Source of the DNA: Actinomycetes bacterium
GTDB taxonomy: Bacteria > Actinomycetota > Actinomycetes > Actinomycetales > Cellulomonadaceae
DNA: 6,483 nucleotides
Direction: 5' to 3'
Assembly (NCBI GenBank): GCA_023390875.1
Contig: JAEWCA010000263.1
Coordinates: 1 to 6,483 of the forward strand
The translations under genes and the position numbers were made by a program. Below the pieces are notes generated by a model. That model did not search any database. It saw only the letters and a list, made by a program, of their open reading frames with translations, and was not told where the DNA came from. The first letter of the stretch is position 1; the number at the start of each line of letters is the position of its first letter. This document shows, one piece after another, positions 1 to 4,872 of this stretch.

Positions 1-27
1 GAAGCGTCATTTGTGTTTAAGAGACAG
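1..27 (+). other. Residual Illumina Nextera (Tn5) adapter at contig end
   Basis: Bases 9-27 align without gaps to the Tn5 mosaic end AGATGTGTATAAGAGACAG with 3 mismatches (positions 10, 11 and 17, all T here). Bases 1-8 (GAAGCGTC) match the preceding adapter bases GCAGCGTC with one mismatch. The eight flanking bases belong to the Nextera read-1 adapter and not to natural IS50, so this is library artefact and not a transposon end. Genomic sequence starts at 28, where the Pro-Thr codon repeat begins. The apparent GTG start at 13, encoding Met-Phe-Lys-Arg-Gln before the linker, lies in the adapter and is not real. The mismatches fit the low-quality consensus expected at a contig terminus. Confidence 0.93.
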
Positions 28-72
28 ACCCCGACCCCGACCCCGACGGTGCCGACGCCCACGCCGACCAGC
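28..72 (+). repeat. Pro-Thr linker-coding microsatellite
   Basis: Tandem hexamers of the ACCCCG/ACGCCG type encode alternating Thr-Pro. The first three copies (28-45) are identical and later ones diverge. The repeat sits directly at the contig end, and repeats of this kind are shared between paralogous cellulase genes, which may explain why assembly stopped here. Confidence 0.8.
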
Positions 73-396
73 GGTCCCGCCGCCTGCGCGGTGACGTACG
101 GCGTCAACCAGTGGAACACCGGCTTCACGGCGAACCTCACGATCAAGAACACGTCCGCGAGCGCGATCAACGGCTGGACGCTGAAGTTCACGTTCCCGTC
201 CGGCCAGACGGTCACGCAGGCGTGGTCGGCCAAGGCCAGCCAGTCCGGCTCCGCGGTGACGCTGACGAACGAGTCGTGGAACGGCTCGCTCGCGCCGGGG
301 GCGAGCACGCAGATCGGGTTCAACGGGTCCCACGGCGGGACCAACACGGCCCCCTCGTCGTTCACGCTGAACGGCGGGGCCTGCGCGGTCGGCTGA
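28..396 (+). CDS. Secreted glycoside hydrolase, 3' fragment: Pro-Thr linker plus C-terminal CBM2 cellulose-binding module
   Basis: This is the last 122 residues of a longer gene; the 5' part lies beyond the contig end. Residues 1-15 are a Pro-Thr linker (PTPTPT type, from a degenerate 6-base repeat). Residues 18-122 form a family 2a carbohydrate-binding module. Cysteines at 20 and 119 are placed for the disulfide that joins the two ends of the module. Trp29 (GVNQWN), Trp66 (QAWS) and Trp84 (ESWNG) correspond to the three exposed tryptophans that stack on crystalline cellulose, and Trp50 (NGW) is a core residue. The motifs [14 protein letters not shown] and GFNGSH match the C-terminus of Cellulomonas fimi Cex as I remember it. 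The missing catalytic domain could be a cellulase, xylanase or another hydrolase; the fragment does not say which. The protein is expected to be exported and to anchor its enzyme to plant cell wall. The stop TGA is followed at once by a strong hairpin. Confidence 0.9.
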   Translation, partial: TPTPTPTVPTPTPTSGPAACAVTYGVNQWNTGFTANLTIKNTSASAINGWTLKFTFPSGQTVTQAWSAKASQSGSAVTLTNESWNGSLAPGASTQIGFNGSHGGTNTAPSSFTLNGGACAVG

Positions 397-416
397 CGCA
401 GCGGCCACCACGCACA

Positions 417-462
417 CCGGGCCGCACGGACACCCTCGGCGGGGGGCGTCCGTGCGGCCCGG
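417..462 (+). terminator. Strong hairpin after the CBM2 gene
   Basis: A perfect 15-bp inverted repeat (CCGGGCCGCACGGAC at 417-431, its reverse complement at 448-462) encloses a 16-base G-rich loop. It starts 20 bases after the stop codon. It is followed by CCTTCGTCG and not by a true U-tract, which is common for actinobacterial terminators. It probably ends the hydrolase transcript before the promoter of the next unit. Confidence 0.8.
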
Positions 463-525
463 CCTTCGTCGCGCCCCGACGTCGTCCTCGGCCGCGCCCG
501 TCCGCCGGCCGGTGGGCGTCGGCTC

Positions 526-560
526 TTGACATCGCGCACGCACGGTCGCACAGTTGTAAT
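526..560 (+). promoter_or_regulatory. Probable promoter of the regulator/SRPBCC unit
   Basis: A perfect TTGACA -35 hexamer lies at 526-531. At 17-base spacing the -10 would be CACAGT (549-554), which keeps only three consensus positions (A2, A4, T6). A better hexamer, TGTAAT (555-560), lies at a 23-base spacing, too long for a normal sigma-70 promoter. Either choice places transcription start at or beside the palindromic region at 558-580. The low G+C of 550-580 stands out from its surroundings. The -35 is convincing; the exact -10 is not settled. Confidence 0.5.
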
Positions 561-580
561 CAATCAATCGGTTGATCAAC
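558..580. promoter_or_regulatory. Candidate operator for the ArsR-like regulator
   Basis: Three tandem AATC units (558-569) run into a perfect 10-bp palindrome, GTTGATCAAC (571-580). Together they also form the overlapping dyad ATCAA-N4-TTGAT (563-576). ATCAA/TTGAT half-sites are of the kind used by ArsR/SmtB-family dimers. The element lies between the probable -10 and the start of the regulator gene, 16 bases before the ATG, where a bound dimer would block transcription. Autoregulation is inferred from position and family. Confidence 0.5.
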
Positions 581-596
581 GGAACGGTTGGAGACG

Positions 597-1031
597 ATGG
601 TGGTCGACCCCCTGTCGGACGACCGGCTCGACCGGGCGTTCCTCGCCCTGGCCGACCCGGTCCGACGCCGGATCGTCGCCCGCCTGAGCCGCGGCCCCGC
701 CACGGTCAACGAGCTCGCCGAACCGTTCGACATCTCCAAGCAGGCCGTCTCGAAGCACATCCAGGTGCTCGAGCACGCGGGCCTGGTGACCCGGTCGCGC
801 GATGCGCAGCGCCGCCCGGTGCACCTCGACGCCGCCACCCTGGAAGCCCTCACCGCGTGGATCGACCGGTACCGGCTGGTCCACGAGCAGAGCTTCCGGG
901 CGCTCGACGCGGTGCTCGCCGCCCAGGCGGGCACCGGCACGACTCAGCAGGACCAGCACGACACCACCCAGCACGACACCACCCAGCACGGCACCACCCA
1001 GCACGACACCGAGCAGGAGGCAGGATCATGA
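597..1031 (+). CDS. ArsR-like winged helix-turn-helix transcriptional regulator with QHDTT repeat tail
   Basis: This 144-residue protein has a winged helix at about residues 8-90: the dimer/entry helix ALADPVRRRIVARL, the turn region TVNELAEPFDIS, the recognition helix KQAVSKHIQVLEHAGLV, then a wing with RDAQRRPVHL. This is the ArsR subgroup of the SdpR type, usually a repressor. It contains no cysteine, and the metal-binding CVC motif of ArsR/SmtB sensors is replaced by FDIS, so it is unlikely to be a classical thiolate metal sensor. Residues 112-144 are a hydrophilic low-complexity tail with tandem QHDTT, not usual for the family. ATG 597 is chosen, but GGAG at 590-593 is only 3 bases away. 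GTG 600 has a better 6-base spacing, and TTG 588 is also in frame. It overlaps the SRPBCC gene by 4 bases, so the two are translationally coupled. The ligand is unknown. Confidence 0.87.
   Translation: MVVDPLSDDRLDRAFLALADPVRRRIVARLSRGPATVNELAEPFDISKQAVSKHIQVLEHAGLVTRSRDAQRRPVHLDAATLEALTAWIDRYRLVHEQSFRALDAVLAAQAGTGTTQQDQHDTTQHDTTQHGTTQHDTEQEAGS
954..1013 (+). repeat. 15-base tandem repeat inside the regulator gene
   Basis: Four head-to-tail copies of CAGCACGACACCACC: 954-968 and 969-983 are identical, 984-998 has one change (A to G at base 8 of the unit), and 999-1013 is altered in its last three bases. Each copy encodes Gln-His-Asp-Thr-Thr or a near variant (QHDTT, QHDTT, QHGTT, QHDTE). As the unit is a multiple of three, gain or loss of copies keeps the reading frame. 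Confidence 0.93.
1015..1020 (+). promoter_or_regulatory. Shine-Dalgarno site of the SRPBCC gene
   Basis: AGGAGG lies inside the last codons of the regulator gene, 7 bases before the ATG at 1028. It is a consensus site at optimal spacing and fixes the start of the downstream gene within the ATGA overlap. Confidence 0.85.
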
Positions 1032-1498
1032 GCAACCCCGTGACGATCGACGCGCCCGAGGGCGTGCCGTTCATCGACATCACGCGCGAGTTCGACGCCC
1101 CGGTGACGGCCGTCTTCGAGGCGCACCGGCAGCCGGACCTCGTCCGCCAGTGGATGGGCCCGCGCGACCTCGTGATGGACATCAAGGAGTGGGACTTCAC
1201 GTCCGGCGGCTCGTGGCGCTACGTGCACACGGCCCCCGACGGCCAGGGGTACGAGTTCAACGGCGTGTTCCACGTGGTCCGCGAGAACGAGTTCGCGATC
1301 CAGACGTTCGAGTTCGGCGGCTACCCCGACGTCGTCGCGATCGAGTCCATCGCGTTCGAGGACCTCGGCGACGGCCGCAGCCGCGTCCGCATCCACTCGA
1401 CGTACCCGACGCTGGAGGCGCGCGACGGCATGGTCGCGAGCGGCATGGACCAGGGCCTCACGCAGGGCTACGAGCGGCTCGACGCGCTCGTCGCCTGA
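1028..1498 (+). CDS. SRPBCC (AHSA1-like, START-fold) protein
   Basis: This 156-residue cytoplasmic protein has the length and pattern of the AHSA1-like branch of the SRPBCC superfamily. The N-terminal strand FIDITREFDAPVTAVFEAH is followed by LVRQWMGPRD, the family's Trp-Gly-Pro turn. Next come the strand GGSWRYVHTAPDGQGYEFNGVFHVV, the strand EFAIQTFEFGG, and a C-terminal helix (GMDQGLTQGYERLDALV) that lines the cavity. The fold encloses a hydrophobic pocket for a small ligand; no catalytic residues are diagnostic and the ligand is unknown. It starts by an ATGA overlap with the ArsR-like regulator and has a consensus ribosome site. Pairing of such regulators with AHSA1-like proteins is a recurrent arrangement in actinobacteria, suggesting that the SRPBCC protein acts in the regulator's response. 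A perfect hairpin follows 12 bases after the stop. Confidence 0.88.
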   Translation: MSNPVTIDAPEGVPFIDITREFDAPVTAVFEAHRQPDLVRQWMGPRDLVMDIKEWDFTSGGSWRYVHTAPDGQGYEFNGVFHVVRENEFAIQTFEFGGYPDVVAIESIAFEDLGDGRSRVRIHSTYPTLEARDGMVASGMDQGLTQGYERLDALVA

Positions 1499-1510
1499 CC
1501 CGGCTCACGG

Positions 1511-1543
1511 CGAGGCCCCGACCGGACGCCGGTCGGGGCCTCG
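1511..1543. terminator. Bidirectional terminator between convergent genes
   Basis: A perfect 15-bp inverted repeat (CGAGGCCCCGACCGG at 1511-1525, complement at 1529-1543) has a 3-base loop ACG. It lies between the SRPBCC gene on the plus strand (stop at 1498) and the minus-strand ATPase gene (stop at 1565), so the same stem can act on both transcripts. There is no T-tract on either side. Confidence 0.82.
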
Positions 1544-1564
1544 TGCCGCACGGGGACCAGGCGC

Positions 1565-2341
1565 TCAGCGCATCGCCGCGGAGTGCCGCAGCATGCTCTC
1601 GGACAGCGTGGTCGCCCCCGTGATCGCGGCGAGGATCGACTCGTAGCTCGCGGTCGCCGCGTCGAACGACCCGTTGTTGCGCCCGTGCCGCAGCACCTCG
1701 ATCCGGTCGGAGACCGCCCGGACGTCGTTCATGTTGTGGCTGATGAGGATCACGCCGAGGCCCAGGTCCCGCAGGCGCTCGATGTACGTGAGGACCTCGG
1801 CGGTCTGCGCGACGGACAGGGCCGCGGTCGGTTCGTCGAGCACCACGATCCGCGGTGAGCCGATGAGCGTGCGCGCGATCGCGACGGCCTGCCGCTGGCC
1901 GGCCGACAGCTCGGCCAGGGGCGTGCGGACCGACGGGATGCGCAGCGTCAGGTCCCGCAGGATCTGCCGCGCGACCTGCTCCATCTTGCCGTCGTCGAGC
2001 AGCATCCCGTCCGTGAGCTCGCGGCCCAGGAAGATGTTCGACGTCACGTCGAGGTTCCCCGCCAGCGCGAGGTCCTGGAACACGGTGGCGATGCCGAGCG
2101 CGTGCGCGGCCGACGGCGACGGGATGCTCTGCTCCTCGCCGCCGATCTCGATGATCCCGGAGTCGGGCGCGAGCACGCCGGAGATGATCTTCGCGAGCGT
2201 CGACTTGCCGGCGCCGTTGTCGCCGACCAGGGCCACGACCTCGTGCGCGTGCACCTCGACGTCCACGCCGACGAGCGCCTCGACCGCTCCGAAGCGCTTG
2301 CTGATCTGCCGGAGCGACAGCAGCGGCACGCGTGCGCTCAT
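1565..2341 (-). CDS. Single-domain sugar ABC transporter ATP-binding protein (FrcA-like)
   Basis: This 258-residue ABC ATPase has all motifs in order: Walker A GDNGAGKST (40-48), Q-loop TVFQDLAL (Gln89), signature LSAGQRQ (145-151), Walker B IVVLDEP (165-171), and H-loop His202 in ILISHNM. The stretch QDLALAGNLDVTSNIFLGREL resembles the fructose-type FrcA family, in which one ATPase domain works as a homodimer with a sugar permease. The signature has Ala for the usual first Gly (LSGGQ); such variants still work in many ABC proteins. ATG 2341 is chosen because similarity begins there and AGGTG at 2347-2351 lies 5 bases upstream; further codons open upstream only by reading another frame of the ROK gene. 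It follows the ROK gene by 62 bases, with no obvious terminator between. No dedicated permease or binding protein lies beside it, so its partner is unknown. It could also have a regulatory role. Confidence 0.88.
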   Translation of the reverse strand: MSARVPLLSLRQISKRFGAVEALVGVDVEVHAHEVVALVGDNGAGKSTLAKIISGVLAPDSGIIEIGGEEQSIPSPSAAHALGIATVFQDLALAGNLDVTSNIFLGRELTDGMLLDDGKMEQVARQILRDLTLRIPSVRTPLAELSAGQRQAVAIARTLIGSPRIVVLDEPTAALSVAQTAEVLTYIERLRDLGLGVILISHNMNDVRAVSDRIEVLRHGRNNGSFDAATASYESILAAITGATTLSESMLRHSAAMR

Positions 2342-2403
2342 GTCCTCACCTGCTCCTCGTTGGGCACGTGGTCCTTGCAGTGAAACCCGCGTGTCTGTGG
2401 ACG

Positions 2404-3600
2404 TCAATCGTCCCCCACCGCCTCCGCCATCGCGCGCACCGGTTCGTCCGAACGGAGGACGAAGTCCGTCGACTGCAGCACCAGCTCGATCGCGCCGATG
2501 ACCTCGGCGCGGTGCCCGAGCTCGGCGGGCACCACCTCGAGAGGGGCGATCTGGTTGAGCAGGACCCGGTGCCGGATCGCCTCGCGCAACGGCCCGAGCA
2601 GCATCTCCCCGGTCTCCGCGAGCTCGCCGCCGACCACGACGCACTGCGGGTTCACCGCCATCGCGAGACCCGCGACGACCGCCCCGATGGACGTGCCCGC
2701 GTCCGCGATGACGCGCGCGCACCCCGGGTCGCCGTCCATGGCCCGCTGGATCACGTCGCGCAGCGCCATCGGGCCGTGGCTGGCCCGCAGCGGCTCGAGC
2801 AGCGCCTGCGCGCCGACCACGGTGTCGAGGCAGCCGCGGCTGCCGCACCGGCAGATGTCGCCCTGCGGGTCGACCTGGACGTGCCCGATCTCGCCCGCGG
2901 TGCCCGCGAACCCACGGTGCACCTGGCCGCCGAGCACGATGCCCGCGCCCGTCCCGTAGGACGCGCGGACGTACACCGAGTCGCGGTAGCCGCGCGACGC
3001 ACCGAGCGCGCTCTCGGCGAGCGCCCCGAGGTTCGCGTCGTTGTCGACGAACACCGGGCGGGCCAGCCGCTTCGACAGCACGTGGGCGACGTGCACCTCG
3101 TCCCAGCCGCGCATGATGCCGCGCACCGAGATCATCCCCGTCGCGGCGTCGACCGGCGCCGGCACGCCGACCCCGATGCCCACGACCTCCTCGAGGGACG
3201 ACCCGACCCGCTCGAGCAGGTCGGCGATGAGCAGCGCCGCCCGGTCCAGGCTCGTGTCGACCCGGTGCTCGTGCGGCAGCGGGAGCGTCTGCTCGGCGAC
3301 CACCTCGTGCGTCACGTCGCCCAGCGCGATGCGCATGTGGCGGTGGCCGATGTGGATGCCGACCGCCAGACCGACGCGGCGGGCGAGCGTGACCATCTGG
3401 GCACGCCGCCCGCTGCGGGTGGTGCTGCGGGTGTCGACGACGCCCGCGGCGAGGAGCTCCTTGACGATCGTCGAGACCGTGGCGGCCGACAGGCCGGTGG
3501 CCCCGGCGAGCTCGACCTGCGTGAGCCCGCCGTGCCGGTGCACCGTCTCGACGATGAGGGCCCGGTTGGCCTCGCGCAGCGAGGACTGCGAGCCTGACAT
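2404..3600 (-). CDS. ROK-family transcriptional repressor of sugar uptake
   Basis: This 398-residue protein joins an N-terminal winged helix (about 10-65, TQVELAGATGLSAATVSTIVKELLAAG) to a ROK sugar-binding domain with the kinase-like fold. Visible ROK features are GIGVGVPAPVD, VFVDNDANLGALAES with the sugar-contacting Asn-Asp near residue 185, GTGAGIVLGG, and EIGH near 237. These are followed by the zinc motif CRCGSRGCLD near 253, so the His and three Cys zinc ligands are all present. The motif ends in Asp where Glu is usual. Family members (XylR, NagC, Mlc) bind DNA until a sugar or other signal releases them. Start ATG 3600 is chosen: GGAGG at 3611-3615 is 10 bases upstream and LREANRALIVETV is the normal family N-terminus. 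An in-frame ATG at 3645 has no usable ribosome site and sits inside a hairpin stem. A TAGGCT -10-like hexamer (minus strand, 3626-3631) hints at its own promoter, without a good -35. The likely target is the adjacent transporter operon. Confidence 0.9.
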   Translation of the reverse strand: MSGSQSSLREANRALIVETVHRHGGLTQVELAGATGLSAATVSTIVKELLAAGVVDTRSTTRSGRRAQMVTLARRVGLAVGIHIGHRHMRIALGDVTHEVVAEQTLPLPHEHRVDTSLDRAALLIADLLERVGSSLEEVVGIGVGVPAPVDAATGMISVRGIMRGWDEVHVAHVLSKRLARPVFVDNDANLGALAESALGASRGYRDSVYVRASYGTGAGIVLGGQVHRGFAGTAGEIGHVQVDPQGDICRCGSRGCLDTVVGAQALLEPLRASHGPMALRDVIQRAMDGDPGCARVIADAGTSIGAVVAGLAMAVNPQCVVVGGELAETGEMLLGPLREAIRHRVLLNQIAPLEVVPAELGHRAEVIGAIELVLQSTDFVLRSDEPVRAMAEAVGDD

Positions 3601-3610
3601 GGCTACCCGT

Positions 3611-3615
3611 CCTCC
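3611..3615 (-). promoter_or_regulatory. Shine-Dalgarno site that decides the ROK start
   Basis: GGAGG on the minus strand, 10 bases before ATG 3600. The spacing is slightly long, but no comparable site precedes the upstream in-frame ATG at 3645. Confidence 0.6.
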
Positions 3616-3642
3616 CACGGCCGCGAGCCTAGACCGGGACGG

Positions 3643-3683
3643 CATCCGCCCACGTCAGGTTCACTCCCTGGCGTGGGCGGATG
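3643..3683 (-). terminator. Intergenic hairpin between permease and ROK genes
   Basis: CATCCGCCCACG (3643-3654) and its exact complement (3672-3683) are extended inward by four further pairs (3656-3659 with 3667-3670) after one T/G mismatch. This gives a 17-position stem with a 7-base loop. It begins 7 bases after the permease stop (minus strand) and ends 42 bases before the ROK ATG. No U-tract follows. The simplest reading is a terminator or mRNA-stabilising stem closing the transporter transcript. As an inverted repeat just upstream of a repressor gene it could instead be an operator. Confidence 0.65.
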
Positions 3684-3690
3684 TCCGACC

Positions 3691-4872
3691 TCAGCGAGCC
3701 GCGCCGGCCCGCCGCTTGTTGTAGATGTCGAACGCGACCGCGAGCAGCAGCACGAGGCCCTTGATGATCTGCTGCAGCGACTGGTCGTAGCCCAGCAGCG
3801 ACATGCCGTTGCTCATGACGCCCATGATCAGACCACCGACCACGGCACCGGTCACGCGACCGACGCCACCCGTGGTGGACGCGCCACCGATGAAGCAGGC
3901 GGCGATCGCGTCGAGCTCGAACATCTCGCCCGCGCTGGGCTGCGCACCGTTGGACCGCGACGAGTACACCGCGCCGGCGACCGCCGCGAGGAAGCCCATG
4001 TTGACGAAGATCCAGAAGTTGACCTTCCGCACCTTCACGCCGGACAGCTGGGCGGCCGACAGGTTGCCACCGATCGCGTAGACGTGGCGACCGAACACGG
4101 TCTTCGTCGTGACGACCACGTACACCATGATCAGCACGCCGAGGATGATGAGCACGATCGGCAGACCGCGGGAGCGGGCCAGCTGGTACGCGAACGCCAT
4201 CACGACGAGGGCGACCAGGACGAGCTTCGTGACGAAGATCGGCATGGACTCGACGACCTGCTGGTACTTGATGCGACCGGCACGCGTGCGGAACTGGCTG
4301 ACGACGTACCCGACCACGGCGACCGCCGCGACGACGAGCGTGAAGACGTCGATGCCCTGGCCGCCGAGGAAGCCGTTGAGGAAGCCGCCGGCGATCTTCT
4401 GGTACGAGGCCGGGAACGGCGAGAGCGAGACGTTGTGGAGCACCTGGAGCGTCATGCCGCGGAACAGCAGCATGCCCGCCAGCGTGACGATGAACGCCGG
4501 GATGCCCACGTACGCGACCCAGAAGCCCTGCCAGACGCCGACGGCCAGGCCGACGGCGAGCGCGACGAGCACGCCGACCCACCACGGCTGGCCGTTCTTG
4601 ATGACCATCACGGCCGCGACCGCTCCGGTCAGCGCCACGACCGACCCGACCGACAGGTCGATGTGCCCGCCGACGATGACGATGAGCATGCCGATCGCGA
4701 GGATCAGGATGTACGAGTACTGCAGGACGATGTTGGTCACGTTGCCGGGGCTCAGCAGCACGCCGTGCGTGAGGATGGTGAACAGCCCGACGATCGCCAC
4801 GAAGGCGATGAAGATCCCGCTCTGGCGCAGGTTCCTCGTGAAGAGGTCCTTGAATCCTGCTACGGCAGTCAT
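3691..4872 (-). CDS. mmsB: Multiple-monosaccharide ABC transporter permease (GguB/MmsB type)
   Basis: This 393-residue inner-membrane permease has about 10 or more hydrophobic segments. It carries the hallmark region [23 protein letters not shown] (about 55-80), [39 protein letters not shown] (the cytoplasmic loop that contacts the ATPase), and [20 protein letters not shown] (about 315-335). These match GguB/MmsB/XylH, and the length is that of GguB, longer than the RbsC-type permeases (about 320). An extra segment of roughly 50 residues around 190-240 accounts for this and is normal for the subgroup. It forms the membrane channel for monosaccharides such as xylose, arabinose, galactose or glucose; the actual sugar cannot be told from the sequence. 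Its ATG overlaps the ATPase stop in ATGA (4869-4872), so subunits are made in coupled fashion. The C-terminus is basic ([10 protein letters not shown]). Confidence 0.93.
   Translation of the reverse strand: MTAVAGFKDLFTRNLRQSGIFIAFVAIVGLFTILTHGVLLSPGNVTNIVLQYSYILILAIGMLIVIVGGHIDLSVGSVVALTGAVAAVMVIKNGQPWWVGVLVALAVGLAVGVWQGFWVAYVGIPAFIVTLAGMLLFRGMTLQVLHNVSLSPFPASYQKIAGGFLNGFLGGQGIDVFTLVVAAVAVVGYVVSQFRTRAGRIKYQQVVESMPIFVTKLVLVALVVMAFAYQLARSRGLPIVLIILGVLIMVYVVVTTKTVFGRHVYAIGGNLSAAQLSGVKVRKVNFWIFVNMGFLAAVAGAVYSSRSNGAQPSAGEMFELDAIAACFIGGASTTGGVGRVTGAVVGGLIMGVMSNGMSLLGYDQSLQQIIKGLVLLLAVAFDIYNKRRAGAAR

Noticed and set aside
9..27. End of a natural Tn5/IS50-like transposon
   Set aside because: The mosaic end is preceded by bases of the Illumina oligo and followed directly by the interior of a hydrolase gene, with no transposon gene; adapter carry-over explains all of it.
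13..396. Complete 127-residue CBM2 protein starting at GTG 13
   Set aside because: The first five codons lie in adapter sequence, there is no ribosome site or signal peptide, and a CBM2 tail with linker is normally the end of a larger enzyme.
954..1013. CRISPR-like direct repeats
   Set aside because: The 15-base units are adjacent with no spacers and are translated in frame as QHDTT.
2342..2848. N-terminal extension of the single-domain ATPase to 2848
   Set aside because: The extra 169 codons read another frame of the ROK gene, are Arg/Gly/Ala-rich and show no similarity; ATG 2341 has its own ribosome site and starts the ABC domain.
2332..3597. 421-residue plus-strand frame opposite the ROK gene
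   Set aside because: It is Arg/His/Asp-rich, has no recognisable domain, and is the mirror of a well-supported gene; long antisense frames are expected at this G+C content.
3601..3645. ROK start at ATG 3645
   Set aside because: There is no Shine-Dalgarno site at workable distance, the ATG is within a hairpin stem, and the family N-terminus aligns with ATG 3600.
3629..4585. Minus-strand 318-residue frame inside the permease gene
   Set aside because: It is a shifted reading of the permease gene, Arg/Gly-rich without hydrophobic segments, while the permease frame matches its family along its full length.
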